DNA of 64,000 nucleotides from Thalassoroseus pseudoceratinae (GTDB taxonomy: Bacteria > Planctomycetota > Planctomycetia > Planctomycetales > Planctomycetaceae): contig NZ_JAALXT010000002.1 of the NCBI RefSeq assembly GCF_011634775.1, positions 434,001 to 498,000 on the forward strand, in the 5' to 3' direction. Numbering within the stretch: the stretch's first letter is position 1; every line of letters starts with the position of its first letter. Under the pieces are notes generated by a model. The model ran no database searches. It had not been told where the DNA came from and saw nothing but the letters and a program-made list of their open reading frames with translations. This document shows, piece by piece, positions 25,668 to 35,035 of the stretch. A program made the position numbers and the translations under genes.

Positions 25668-26710
25668 TTAGCTCTTCATTCGCGAAGCCAAGGGGGCAAA
25701 GTTCGCGTCGTCCCGCTCCCAGATCGCTGCGTCAATGACACATGAGCCGATGTGCAGAATGCGGCTGCAGGCGAGCGTTGCCATTCGATAGAACAGGACG
25801 CTGCGGTCGGGACCGCCGACCGCCACGATTTCCGCAGCGAATAGCTCGAATTTTCCCTGTGTCGGGCGTTCGCCGACAAGGCCTGTTCTCTCCATCGGCA
25901 AGTCGCGACGCACTTCAAAATTCGCCGTCCCTCCGCCGCCACGGATGTGGCAATGAGCACAGTTCAAGGCTAGGTAGGACCGCGTTTGGGCAGGCAGATC
26001 AGCACTGGTGTCCGACGGATCGGTCAGCGGATGCGGCTGGACCTTTGCGGCTGGACCTTGAGCTTCGCAAGTAGAGAGTCGGGGCCATCGAACAGCCCCA
26101 TCTCGACGAAATGCGTCAATTGATTTTGACCGGAGCCGACCGGTCGATCAAGCTGCTCGACACGGAAGCCTTGAATCGAACCGCTGCAGGTCGTGTGGCA
26201 GACAAGGCATTCCGCCCGACTCGCGAACCGCCACGTCTGCTGTTGACGGCCCCTGGGTATCGACTCATCGACACGATAATCGTTTTTTTCCGTTCCACCA
26301 GTCGATACGAGTTTGGCATCGGTGCCGTCGTAGCCAACGATGGACAACTCCCCCACGAGAGTTTCACCGAAGGTGATGATTGCAAGTGAAGAGTCTGCTA
26401 TTTCCTGTCGCTCAGTCACCTGACCGTTTTGGTGACAAAATCACCAAAGTTTGCCGGTGACATAGTCACTGTAGATGTATGCGTCGCGGAGCTGCGGCAG
26501 GCGGTCGCTGCGGTAAACGGCCCCGCTGGTGATCGAATGCGATTCGACATGCGAATGGGCGACCGCCGGACGCAGAATTGGCGTCGGTCCGCGGGGGCTT
26601 TCCGGACGCACCGCCTGCGGACGTTCCGTGACGCTTCGACCATAGTCGCCACCGCGTGCGATGCGGTCAATCATCTCCCACAGTTCCCAGCCGACATCAC
26701 CCACCCGACT
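25668..26710 (-). pseudogene. Remnant of a PQQ-type sugar dehydrogenase/SO2930-like diheme cytochrome fusion
   Basis: Read on the minus strand the pieces join as one gene: GDVGWELWEMIDRIARGGDYG...PRGPTPILRPAVAHSHVESHSIT (beta-propeller dehydrogenase), DAYIYSDYVTGKLW then an in-frame TGA (26441-26443), then LAIITFGE...IVGYDGT, a jump to TDAKLVS (an internal deletion of well over 100 codons compared with full-length relatives), QTWRFASRAECLVCH (heme site), then a 14-bp tandem duplication (26032-26059) that shifts the frame, and finally HPLTDPSDTSADLP...NCAHCHIRGGGGTANFEV to SRMKS. Deleting one repeat restores KVQPHPLTDPSD. The intact family would be a secreted PQQ sugar dehydrogenase with a diheme c domain. 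Everything before 26710 is lost. Confidence 0.85.
26032..26059. repeat. 14-bp exact tandem duplication
   Basis: TGCGGCTGGACCTT occurs at 26032-26045 and again at 26046-26059. Fourteen is not a multiple of three, so it shifts the reading frame of the pseudogene. Confidence 0.95.
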
Positions 26711-27018
26711 CGAACCCGGCTACGGTGACCAAGCACGTCCCCGCAAAAATACTCGATCCAGAGGATCTTGAACTGGGGGGAAACTAAAAACGCTGGTCGC
26801 AAAGACCAGGCATCTAATCGGCCGCGTCCGGGCAGACAATCGAATAGCTTGCTGCCGGAGAGAGTATCAGCTCTGGGGATCGAAATCCGGGGAATTCGTA
26901 GCTTGTCACCGACAGAAAAGAGTGACATTGCGACATGTCAGGCAAGAGGATGTACGCAACGGGCAAATCGCCATCTACGGATCGAATTTCGCCAAAAAGG
27001 TATCACCGAGTCCGTAAA

Positions 27019-27045
27019 ACAAAAAAAGCCGCTTTCGCGGCCTCG
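27019..27045 (-). terminator. Intrinsic terminator after tRNA-Pro
   Basis: On the minus strand GGCCGC-GAAA-GCGGC forms a stable stem with a GNRA-type tetraloop, followed by seven T residues and TTT again. It lies 36 bp downstream of the tRNA on the same strand. Confidence 0.9.
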
Positions 27046-27080
27046 TCGTAAACTATTATCTTGCATTGGTTTGCGTTAAG

Positions 27081-27154
<74 letters not shown>

Positions 27155-27504
27155 TTTGGTTGATGTGTTGTGCTTTTCGCACGGGTTACACATCAAGTTA
27201 CTCTTTTAGTGGGTCGGTTCGCTGAAATCAATACTGATCGCGAAATGGGTTCCTGGGAAATGTGAAGGAACCAGGGAACGGTTGGATTGGGGCGATTAAA
27301 TCGGTGCGATCGGTGACGTAGGGGACTGGGAATGTGGGTGGGGGGATACAAAATCCCTTTTTCAACGGTTTGCAAATGTAATCGATCAGGATTCGGTCAC
27401 GCGTGCCGATGTCAGTCAGGCATTGCCAATGTCGAAAAGTTGTTGTCGGCAAGGGGGACGATTGCTGCGTTAGTGAAGATCTCGTTGCGAACTGGTGGTG
27501 CCAC
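27155..27504. other. Intergenic region upstream of tRNA-Pro
   Basis: No gene is convincing here. Short frames (for example 27332-27532) have unnatural composition. GGTTCC...GGAACC (near 27248-27273) is a weak inverted repeat. The tRNA promoter should lie just above 27154, but I cannot point to a good -35/-10 pair. Confidence 0.4.
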
Positions 27505-27543
27505 GACCGTGCGATTTAGGGAGACCACCTGAATCGCACGGTC
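27505..27543. terminator. Strong hairpin after the sulfatase gene
   Basis: GACCGTGCGATT (27505-27516) and AATCGCACGGTC (27532-27543) are a perfect 12-bp inverted repeat with a 15-nt loop, 33 bp beyond the stop of the minus-strand sulfatase. There is no clear T-tract on either side, so it is either a rho-type/3' stabilising stem-loop or a protein site. Confidence 0.55.
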
Positions 27544-27576
27544 TTCGATTTCACGGATCCATAACGCTGGTGTTCT

Positions 27577-29175
27577 TTACGGATTCTTCGATTTTGAGGT
27601 CGGTGCTTCTTTTTCAAAATCGGACGCGTTGACCCATCCTGCGTTGAGTTTCTCGCCATCTCGGAAGCGTTGGTGAAAGTTACGTCCGCCGGGACTGGCG
27701 TAGAGGTAGCGATCGAAGATTTCCCCGTTGCCAAGCACGCGAGGATCGTTTTGCTCTTTCAATCGTCGGAGAAGTTCGTCGGTCAGCTCATTCTTCACGG
27801 ATTGAAACGAAGGAACATTGGAGAGATTCTTGACGCAATCCGGGTCCGTGTAGACATCGTACAGTTCCTCCGTGGGGCGGTGCCCGAAGCACATTTTCCA
27901 CCAGAGGTCGTCGTTGTGTTTTCGCCGCGCGTCGAGGACTTCTGTTTTTGTGGGGCCACCGTCGCAGTTGAGGTATCCGGTTTCGGGATTGCCTGCTGGC
28001 CAACGGTCGGCTTCGAAATTCCTGATGTAGAGTTTTTCGTCGCGGATGATGCCGCGAATCGGATAGCCCCAATCGTTTGGTCGACCGATATCGTGTCGTT
28101 CTTTGCCGATGAGGACATGATCGCGGTTGGGATTGATTTTCCCGGACTGATCGGATTGAAAAACGTCGCTGAGGCTGTGTCCCGTCAGCTTCGCCATTTG
28201 ACTGTCTTCCCAAGAGATGCCGGCGACTTCCAAGAAGGTTGGGGCGAGGTCGATGAAGCTTATGTAATCGTCGACCTTTCGGCCTTTGCCTTTGATTCCC
28301 TTCGGCCAACACATTGCCAGCGGGATGCGATTGGAGTCGTCATATGCCTGACCTTTGACCCTTGGAAAGGGCATGCCGTGGTCGGATGTCACGACGACTA
28401 GCGTGTTCTCAAGTTGGTTTTGTTCTTCGAGGAGGTTGAGGATTCTCACCAAGTGTGCGTCGAAATGCTCCACCTCGACGGCGTAATCGAGCATGTCGTT
28501 CCGAACGGTTTCGTTATCTGGCCAATAGGCGGGAACGTGTTCGATGTCATCAATGGATTTCCCGTGTCGTTGGCCGCTTCCGTACTCGTATCCACGATGG
28601 GGTTCGGTGGCACCGTACCAAAAAATCCATGGTTTTTCGGATGGTGTTTGTGCCAGGAAATCCGCAAAGTTGCCCGCGTAATCATTGTTGGAAATTGATC
28701 GGGCGGGCGGTTTCGCCTTGCGTTTGCTGAACTTCGGACCGGTCATCAGACGGTGTCTGCCGTTGGCATCTTTGGCGATGCCTGGCCCCCACCCTTTGCC
28801 GGTGGACCCAGTGGAATAACCGTTTTCAGCCAGGGATTCCATGAATCCTTTGAACTTGGCCGGGAAATCACACCAGTGGTTAGCTGCCTCTTCCAACTGC
28901 CAGGAATTGCGACCCGTCAAGATGCAAGCTCTTGAGGGGGCACACTTGGCGTTGGGCGTATAGGCGTGTGTGAAAAGAATGCCGCGATGGGCCACGCGAT
29001 CGAAACCGGGAGTTTTCACCCAGTTGCAACCGTACGCACTGGCATGTCCGTAGGACCAATCGTCGGCAATTGCGAACAAAATATTCGGCGGCGAACTCGC
29101 TGCGACATGACTGCCGAGCGTTGCCAGGAAGATGGAAACAACCAGCCAACACCCGGTGTGTCTTGTGTATCGCAT
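27577..29175 (-). CDS. Secreted sulfatase (heparan N-sulfatase-like)
   Basis: 532 residues from ATG at 29175, chosen because it gives a signal peptide ([17 protein letters not shown]). Mature start [21 protein letters not shown] (metal ligands D38, D39) and the catalytic CAPSR at residues 78-82 mark a formylglycine sulfatase. [11 protein letters not shown] and [16 protein letters not shown] are typical of the N-sulfoglucosamine sulfohydrolase-like branch, as is [27 protein letters not shown]. It should act on sulfated glycans outside the cytoplasm. It is 46 bp downstream of the Gfo/Idh/MocA gene on the same strand, so they probably form one transcript. Confidence 0.93.
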   Translation of the reverse strand: MRYTRHTGCWLVVSIFLATLGSHVAASSPPNILFAIADDWSYGHASAYGCNWVKTPGFDRVAHRGILFTHAYTPNAKCAPSRACILTGRNSWQLEEAANHWCDFPAKFKGFMESLAENGYSTGSTGKGWGPGIAKDANGRHRLMTGPKFSKRKAKPPARSISNNDYAGNFADFLAQTPSEKPWIFWYGATEPHRGYEYGSGQRHGKSIDDIEHVPAYWPDNETVRNDMLDYAVEVEHFDAHLVRILNLLEEQNQLENTLVVVTSDHGMPFPRVKGQAYDDSNRIPLAMCWPKGIKGKGRKVDDYISFIDLAPTFLEVAGISWEDSQMAKLTGHSLSDVFQSDQSGKINPNRDHVLIGKERHDIGRPNDWGYPIRGIIRDEKLYIRNFEADRWPAGNPETGYLNCDGGPTKTEVLDARRKHNDDLWWKMCFGHRPTEELYDVYTDPDCVKNLSNVPSFQSVKNELTDELLRRLKEQNDPRVLGNGEIFDRYLYASPGGRNFHQRFRDGEKLNAGWVNASDFEKEAPTSKSKNP

Positions 29176-29221
29176 TATTGAGCGCTTCAGCAAAAAGTGC
29201 AGAACGGTTCGCAATCAAAAG

Positions 29222-30532
29222 TTAGACGGTCGGTTCCCAACCGTTAGCGTATTCGCGAGCCCAGAGGCTAGCGGCTTCTTTGTCCCCTTGAATGTGCCCG
29301 TTCTCTGGAGAGCAATTGAGGGCCCGTCCGGTGCGGTGGGCGATATTCCCCAAGTGACATAGCAGCGTACTTTTGTGAGCCGATTCGATCCCTTGATTCA
29401 AGATCGATGGATCGTCCTGGCGGATCGCGGAGACGAAGTTGGCGATGTGCTCGTTGTCTCCACGGTTGCCACCCACTTTTTTCAACTCTTTTCCACGCTT
29501 GTCGTATTGAACGAAGCCACCATCGGTGAGTTCAATTGTGCCGTCTTGTCCGTGGAAGGTCACGCCGAATCCAGATCGATTGACGCCCATGCGGTTACAG
29601 GACAAGCCTTCCCACATGGCTTGTTTGCCACCGGGGAACTCAAAGTTGACAATGTGGGTGTCTGGTGTTTGTTGATCGTCATCGAACGCATACCGTCCGC
29701 CAGACGACGTGACCCGCGTGGGATATTCGACACCGAGTCCCCAACGACAGAGGTCCAGTGCGTGAACTCCGTTATTACCGAGTTCGCCGTTGCCCCAGTC
29801 CCAACGCCAGTGCCAGTTGTAGTGCACGAGATTGTCAATGTATTGCACGCGCGGGGCAGGTCCTTGCCACAGTTCGAAGTCCAATTGGGCTGGTACTTCC
29901 GCGGGTTGGCCGACACCGATTGATCCCCGAATGTTGGCGTACCAACCGCGAGAATAGTAGACGTCGCCGATGGCTCCCGAATGAATCGCTTTCATCGCTT
30001 CCGTGATGCCGATTCCACTACGACGTTGCGTTCCCATTTGGACGGCTCGCTTGTGTTTGCGAGCAGCTTCGATCATCAATTCCCCTTCACGAGGATTATG
30101 GCTGCATGGCTTTTCAACGTAAACATGCTTGCCAGCTTGACATCCGAGAATGGTTGCGGGGGCGTGCCAGTGGTTCGGCGCGGCACAAACCAGGGCGTCA
30201 ACTTCGGGATCGTCGAGAATCTTGCGGAAATCGCCGATGGATTCCGGCTCTTGGCCGTCCATTTTGCTGATCAAGTCCATGCAGCTTGCGCGACGGGTTT
30301 CGTCGACATCGCACAGGTATTTCACGGTGACATTCGGTTGTCGCGCGAAGGTCGTTGCCAGAGAGCGACCACGAGATAGCCCCATTACACCCACGACGAC
30401 TCGTTCGCTGTCGGAATCTTTCTCGGCGGCGGATACGAAGGCTCCCGGAAGGACGATCGCGGCTCCCCCCAAAGCGGTGCTTTTGAGGAAATCACGACGC
30501 TCGACGGAAGCGGAGGTTGGTGTATCGTTCAT
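29222..30532 (-). CDS. Tat-exported Gfo/Idh/MocA family oxidoreductase
   Basis: 436 residues from ATG at 30532, which gives a twin-arginine signal (ERRDFLKSTALGGAAIVLPGAFVSA). The Rossmann start VVVGVMGLSRGRSLATTFARQ, the second NAD-binding strand, DALVCAAPNHWHAP and the catalytic VYVEKPCSHN (EKP) are all present, as is the C-terminal domain. These enzymes oxidise or reduce sugars with bound NAD(P); export with cofactor fits Tat. The gene precedes a sulfatase gene, a common Planctomycete pairing for glycan breakdown. An upstream in-frame start at 30580 lacks the signal logic. Confidence 0.93.
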   Translation of the reverse strand: MNDTPTSASVERRDFLKSTALGGAAIVLPGAFVSAAEKDSDSERVVVGVMGLSRGRSLATTFARQPNVTVKYLCDVDETRRASCMDLISKMDGQEPESIGDFRKILDDPEVDALVCAAPNHWHAPATILGCQAGKHVYVEKPCSHNPREGELMIEAARKHKRAVQMGTQRRSGIGITEAMKAIHSGAIGDVYYSRGWYANIRGSIGVGQPAEVPAQLDFELWQGPAPRVQYIDNLVHYNWHWRWDWGNGELGNNGVHALDLCRWGLGVEYPTRVTSSGGRYAFDDDQQTPDTHIVNFEFPGGKQAMWEGLSCNRMGVNRSGFGVTFHGQDGTIELTDGGFVQYDKRGKELKKVGGNRGDNEHIANFVSAIRQDDPSILNQGIESAHKSTLLCHLGNIAHRTGRALNCSPENGHIQGDKEAASLWAREYANGWEPTV

Positions 30533-30675
30533 CAATCGACTTTCGAATTGGTCGAGTACGGTAACTCGATAGGTAAACAAAGCGAGCGTCTACGGCTCAC
30601 TAATCAGCGACCGTTTATCTTATTAGAATCCAGTCTGTTGAAAAGAGCAACCATCCTCCGGGCGACTGTGAGATT

Positions 30676-31467
30676 TCAATAAATTTTCTCGGATGAAACC
30701 GGTATACGTTCACTCGGGTCCTGTTTATAGAACTCTCGAAGACACGCGTACCATTCGGGGTGGTGTCGCATGAACGCATGAGGACACTCGAAAAACGTCT
30801 CCGTGGAAACCGCAAAGAACTCGCCGCGATTCGTCGCCGCATACGGGTCCAGAAACGTCCCGAAACCGTGTTCGACAGCACGAACTAGACGGTCGTACTC
30901 CGTTTGCAAAATCGTTTCCCAATTGCGATATGCAGAGGCGGAAGTCAGCGGGGGCGTGCCGTCGATGAAGCCGTCGAGCATATCGAGCACGTGAGCAATT
31001 TCATGATAGACCACGTTTTGTCCGTCGCCGGGTTCACGACTGCCATGCAAGACGAGTGGCCAAACATATCGGACCGGGCCGCCCATCAATGCCTCGCCGT
31101 GGACGACACTCAGCTGCTCGGTGACGACACCATGGTGTCGCGATTCTCGGGGAAGAGCTTGACTGTGCGGATGAACGAGAATCGTTCGCAACCGATCGAG
31201 GTAATCGGTCCGAAAACCAAGCACGACCACTCCAATTTGAGCGGCAATCGTCACTTGGATTTCCGTCGAGATAGTCAGCCCGTCGAGTCCTTCCCAGTAT
31301 TTTTCCGGGATGAAGACCTGCATCCAACGGTTGAGCCAATCTCGATCCGTTTTGGAAAGCCATTGAAGTGACGGAACATTCGTGTGAAGAATGTCCGACC
31401 ACTCCGCTGGTATGTCCTCGGAGAGGCGACGGCTCCGACGACGTTGTTTAATCCAAGAGAAAAACAC
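30676..31467 (-). CDS. mtfA: MtfA-family zinc metallopeptidase (M90)
   Basis: 263 residues. HEIAH at residues 155-159 (within VVYHEIAHVLDMLDG) is the zinc/catalytic motif, with a third ligand in GEFFAVSTETFFE near residue 220, as in E. coli MtfA. N-terminal RRRSRRLSEDIPAEWSDILHTNVPSLQWL, HGEALMGGPVRYVWPLVLHG and the final FFECPHAFMRHHPEWYACLREFYKQDP are also family blocks. MtfA is a cytoplasmic peptidase that in enterobacteria binds the repressor Mlc (DgsA) and controls glucose uptake. No Mlc homologue is visible here, so the partner is unknown. 104 bp downstream of the HEAT gene on the same strand. Confidence 0.93.
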   Translation of the reverse strand: MFFSWIKQRRRSRRLSEDIPAEWSDILHTNVPSLQWLSKTDRDWLNRWMQVFIPEKYWEGLDGLTISTEIQVTIAAQIGVVVLGFRTDYLDRLRTILVHPHSQALPRESRHHGVVTEQLSVVHGEALMGGPVRYVWPLVLHGSREPGDGQNVVYHEIAHVLDMLDGFIDGTPPLTSASAYRNWETILQTEYDRLVRAVEHGFGTFLDPYAATNRGEFFAVSTETFFECPHAFMRHHPEWYACLREFYKQDPSERIPVSSEKIY

Positions 31468-31571
31468 GAACCGACTGCAATCGTTCGGGATGAAAATGTG
31501 TCAATGTGGTCATGCGACCCACCGATTCATTCTATGCAATCGCGTCACGATCACCAACTCCGACGACAGCC

Positions 31572-33554
31572 TTACAAAGTCTTCAACGAAGAACCGGTAA
31601 TGGTTTCCAAAGCGGTTTTGGCCGCTTGCGAAACGGTTGTGAATCGGTTGAGTTGCCACTGACGAACGATTTGCGGATCGACGCGGTGTAACAAGTCGTC
31701 CCGCCAACCGCTGAGGTTGGAACGATCGTTGGCTGTGGCGATCAGATGCGAAATTGCCGCCTCGCCAGATGGTCCGCGTTCTTCCAAAGCACAGCATGCC
31801 ATCAGGCGAACCAATGCGTCCTTGTCGTTCAAACTCGTAATCAGCTGGCCGATGATCAAATCGGTCTCAAGCTTTGACGTCGCGAGCAACCCGCACGTAT
31901 GCGCCCGAACCTCACTTCGCGGATCCGACAGGCCATGTTCATACAGATCGAGTAATTGCGATTGAGACAGGTCCAACTCAGACAGCATTTGCAACGCCTG
32001 GGTGCGGACGTGTGCGGATCGTGACGACTCAAGAACGTCGAACAGAACATGACTGGTCTGCGAGTCTTTCGGAGCCAACGCCGTGAGTGTCCGGATCATT
32101 TCCAGCTGCAATGAAGACGATTTTTGATTGGCTTTCCAACAGTTCAGAATATCCGGAATCATCATGGACGCAGGCTGCCCATGCTCCCGGACGGCGACGA
32201 AAATCTCGGTCTGGTTGTGTTCGGTTTCACTCGGATCGGACAATCGGGCTTGGAAGGTGGTTCGAACTTCCGGCGTGAAACGTTGAAGACGCCCCAACCC
32301 CCGAATGGCCCAGTAACGGACTTCTGTATTCGAGTCTGACGCCGTATCGATCAGCAACGAAGTTGCCTGGAAGTGTTCCGATCCCGACAAGCCTGCCAAC
32401 GTTGCCACGGTGGAAGGACGGGCAGGATGTTGGCTGTCTTCGAGACGTTCCTCCAGTGTTTTTTGCAGTGAACGTTGCGACTCAACCCCGGTCTGTGAGG
32501 CAACAACCCCCGCATGAAATGCGACTTGGGTTTTGCTGTCCTCAGACAAGTCCCCAAGAACAGGAAGCAATTCGGATTCGTCGGCAACTGTACTCGCGAG
32601 GGCCGACAAAGCCGCCGTGCGAATGGACGGTTGGCGGTGCTTCGTCCAGCGAGCAATCTCATCCGAATACTGTTCCGCTGCACCGCCGCACTGCGAAATG
32701 GATCGCAGAAGCTGAATGACGAGTCGAGCGTCACACGAAAACCGTTCCAAGGCAGACATCATTTTCGATGCAGCCAACTCGGGATTCGGACAACGACTCC
32801 AGTTGTTGCGGATAATATCTCGCACGATTTCGCTGGAAGGATCGTCGAGAGCCAAGATCAAATCGTTTTGGCTGAGGAAGCGGTGCTTCAAGAGAGAGCC
32901 ATAGGCCATAATCCGCACGTTCTCGTCTTCGTCAGCGATTTGCTGCTGAAAGAGTTTGCGAACGTTGTCGTTTTCGGCTACCTGGCTCTGCAAGATATCG
33001 AGGACAGCGAATCGAACGTCGTCATTCTCGTGATGCGCCATCGCCATGATTTCTGCGACTGGCATCGGAACGCTTTGCACCAAAATATCGACGGAAGTCT
33101 GTCGAACGGTTGCATACTCATCGGTAAGCAAGTTCAAGGCGTGCGTCGTAACTTGGGGCGTCGCACCTTCAATCCTTGCCAGTGCAAACAATGCATTACC
33201 ACGCACTTTCGCGGACGCGTCTGCCACGCAGGTAACGAGCTCCGGCACAGCGGGCGATGCGACTTTGCCCATCCGCGACAATGCATAAGCGGCAAATGCG
33301 CGTGTGCGGAGATCGTCGTTCTTGAGGGCTTCGCGGAGTCGTGGCACTCCTTGACTTCCACGTTCAACCCACTGTTCGGCTGCTCGAACTCGGTCGGTCA
33401 ACGTGGCATTGACGTCGAACATGACCTCGAGTTTTTCGGCTTCCGTCTCCAAGAAACAGATCGACCAAACAGCAAAACCAATACTGAGCGCGCCAAACCA
33501 TGCCCAAAAATTGGGCCAAGGTAGACGAATTACGCAATGCTCCGAACGCGACAT
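31572..33554 (-). CDS. Membrane-anchored HEAT-repeat protein
   Basis: 660 residues from ATG at 33554, selected by the AGGAGG at 33564-33569 nine bases upstream. One membrane helix (about residues 15-38, FWAWFGALSIGFAVWSICFL) leaves the rest in the periplasm. The remainder is HEAT/armadillo repeats: LREALKNDDLRTRAFAAYALSRMGKVASPAVPELV, DEYATVRQTSVDILVQ, ENDDVRFAVLDILQSQ, DSNTEVRYWAIRGLGRL, DPRSEVRAHTCGLLATSK. Such repeats bind proteins; in Planctomycetes they often decorate secreted scaffolds. The Shine-Dalgarno lies inside a small hairpin (33564-33577). 198 bp after the FG-GAP gene; co-transcription is possible. Confidence 0.85.
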   Translation of the reverse strand: MSRSEHCVIRLPWPNFWAWFGALSIGFAVWSICFLETEAEKLEVMFDVNATLTDRVRAAEQWVERGSQGVPRLREALKNDDLRTRAFAAYALSRMGKVASPAVPELVTCVADASAKVRGNALFALARIEGATPQVTTHALNLLTDEYATVRQTSVDILVQSVPMPVAEIMAMAHHENDDVRFAVLDILQSQVAENDNVRKLFQQQIADEDENVRIMAYGSLLKHRFLSQNDLILALDDPSSEIVRDIIRNNWSRCPNPELAASKMMSALERFSCDARLVIQLLRSISQCGGAAEQYSDEIARWTKHRQPSIRTAALSALASTVADESELLPVLGDLSEDSKTQVAFHAGVVASQTGVESQRSLQKTLEERLEDSQHPARPSTVATLAGLSGSEHFQATSLLIDTASDSNTEVRYWAIRGLGRLQRFTPEVRTTFQARLSDPSETEHNQTEIFVAVREHGQPASMMIPDILNCWKANQKSSSLQLEMIRTLTALAPKDSQTSHVLFDVLESSRSAHVRTQALQMLSELDLSQSQLLDLYEHGLSDPRSEVRAHTCGLLATSKLETDLIIGQLITSLNDKDALVRLMACCALEERGPSGEAAISHLIATANDRSNLSGWRDDLLHRVDPQIVRQWQLNRFTTVSQAAKTALETITGSSLKTL

Positions 33555-33563
33555 GGGAAGCGA

Positions 33564-33577
33564 CCTCCTACGGGAGG
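33564..33577 (-). promoter_or_regulatory. Hairpin covering the Shine-Dalgarno of the HEAT gene
   Basis: On the transcript CCTCC-CGTA-GGAGG folds into a 5-bp GC stem with a 4-nt loop; its 3' arm is the AGGAGG ribosome site. Opening it would be needed for initiation, so it could tune translation. Confidence 0.5.
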
Positions 33578-33752
33578 AATAATGGGGTAGGACCTGGTGA
33601 GGTATGTGTGGAGGCAAAGTGGTGGGATTCGGCATTAGCCGACAATTGCCGTTACACAGCCTACATCGTCATAGAACACCATGTCTACCCGAAAGATTCG
33701 AAACATTATGAAAAACGTATGAATCTGATCGGCCCCATGTCGTTTGCGCGGT

Positions 33753-35015
33753 TTACTTTTCGGCTTTTTCAGTGCTCCCAGTTTGAATCAGCAAATGAAC
33801 ACCTTTTTTGTTGGACAGTACGATATCCGGACGCTGATCGTTGTTGACATCGGCGATGGTAAACTGCGTTCCAACACCGGTTCCTCGACCAGCTTCGATC
33901 TCGTGCCGAACGAATTTTGGCGCCTCACCGTCCGATTTTTGAATCTCGTACCAGTACATACCCACAGGATCTTTGCCGCCTGGATCTTTGCCGTTATGAG
34001 CGTAGAACCGTTTGCCGGTGACAAGCTCCTTCTTGCCGTCACCATTCAAGTCGACGTAGGCATCGGCATGTGTTTGTGAGTAGCTTTTGTCGATGAGATG
34101 GTACAGAAACTCAGATGCCACCTTGTTTTCGGATTCTTGCGGTGTCACGTTTTCCACCCACCAAACGCCGAAGGCATGGGCGGAACTCATCAGCAGGTCT
34201 GCATCGCCGTCGCCATCCAGATCGTCGGCGAAGATGTTGGCGACACGCTGCACGACCGGTTTACCTTCGGCTTTTTCTCGGCACGTCATCGGATGGAAGG
34301 TCCAGGACTCGACAGCGTCCTTGTCGGCAGGTTGTTCCCACCAACCGTGAGCGATGATCACATCCAAGCGACCGTCGCCGTTCATGTCGCCGGTGCCCAA
34401 GCCATGATAATAACGGTGAGTGCCGTTTTCACCCGGGGTCCCTTTGGTCGAAACCGCGTGGAAGTCCCATTTTCGGTCGGCAAATTTCTGCTGGGGAACC
34501 GGCAAGTACCCCATTTGGGACTCGGGTTGCGACCCCATAATTAATTCTGGCTGATCGTCTCCGACGAGGTTCGTGAACAACGGAGTTTCGTTGCAGGCAC
34601 TCGTCCAGATCATGTGTTCCTTCCAATGTCCCAGCTTGTTCTGCGGGTTTTCGTACCAATGGCATGGTGCTCCCGGAAAACCGACGTGGATCAAGTCATC
34701 CCAACCGTCGCTGTTCACGTCGTGAGCCCACATCGCGAAACTACCGCTGTAGCCGACACCCGCGACAAACTCACCGGGCTTGCGGATTTCGTGAATCTTC
34801 CAATCGGGAGCTTCGTACCAGAGATCTCCCACGAGAACATCCATCTGTCCGTCATGATTGACATCCGCCGCCGCGACACCTTCCGACCGAAACGCCTTGT
34901 CCAGCACGACTTTCCGCCAATTGGAATCAATGCGTTCTTCCAGTTCGGCGGCTCCGAGACCGGCACACAGACCGAGAAGGACTCCGACCGTCTCGATCGA
35001 TAACTTGATGTTCAT
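33753..35015 (-). CDS. Secreted FG-GAP/VCBS-repeat protein
   Basis: 420 residues with signal peptide (SIETVGVLLGLCAGLGAA). Repeats with calcium-binding DxNxDG signatures are evident: VAAADVNHDGQMDVLVGDLWYE, AHDVNSDGWDDLIHVGFPG, GTGDMNGDGRLDVIIAHGWWEQ, FADDLDGDGDADLLMSSAHAFGVWWVEN, YVDLNGDGKKELVTGKRFYAHNG, IADVNNDQRPDIVLSNKKGV. The fold is a seven-bladed integrin-like propeller; the protein is expected on the cell surface or periplasm, binding partners or polysaccharide. It lies 20 bp downstream of an NHL-repeat gene on the same strand, and both are propellers, so they may work together. Confidence 0.9.
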   Translation of the reverse strand: MNIKLSIETVGVLLGLCAGLGAAELEERIDSNWRKVVLDKAFRSEGVAAADVNHDGQMDVLVGDLWYEAPDWKIHEIRKPGEFVAGVGYSGSFAMWAHDVNSDGWDDLIHVGFPGAPCHWYENPQNKLGHWKEHMIWTSACNETPLFTNLVGDDQPELIMGSQPESQMGYLPVPQQKFADRKWDFHAVSTKGTPGENGTHRYYHGLGTGDMNGDGRLDVIIAHGWWEQPADKDAVESWTFHPMTCREKAEGKPVVQRVANIFADDLDGDGDADLLMSSAHAFGVWWVENVTPQESENKVASEFLYHLIDKSYSQTHADAYVDLNGDGKKELVTGKRFYAHNGKDPGGKDPVGMYWYEIQKSDGEAPKFVRHEIEAGRGTGVGTQFTIADVNNDQRPDIVLSNKKGVHLLIQTGSTEKAEK

Positions 35016-35035
35016 AATTTTTCTCCAGCGTGGGG

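Noticed and set aside
32514-33524. 336-codon plus-strand frame antisense to the HEAT gene
   Set aside because: The HEAT repeats on the minus strand are unmistakable; the antisense frame has no recognisable domain.
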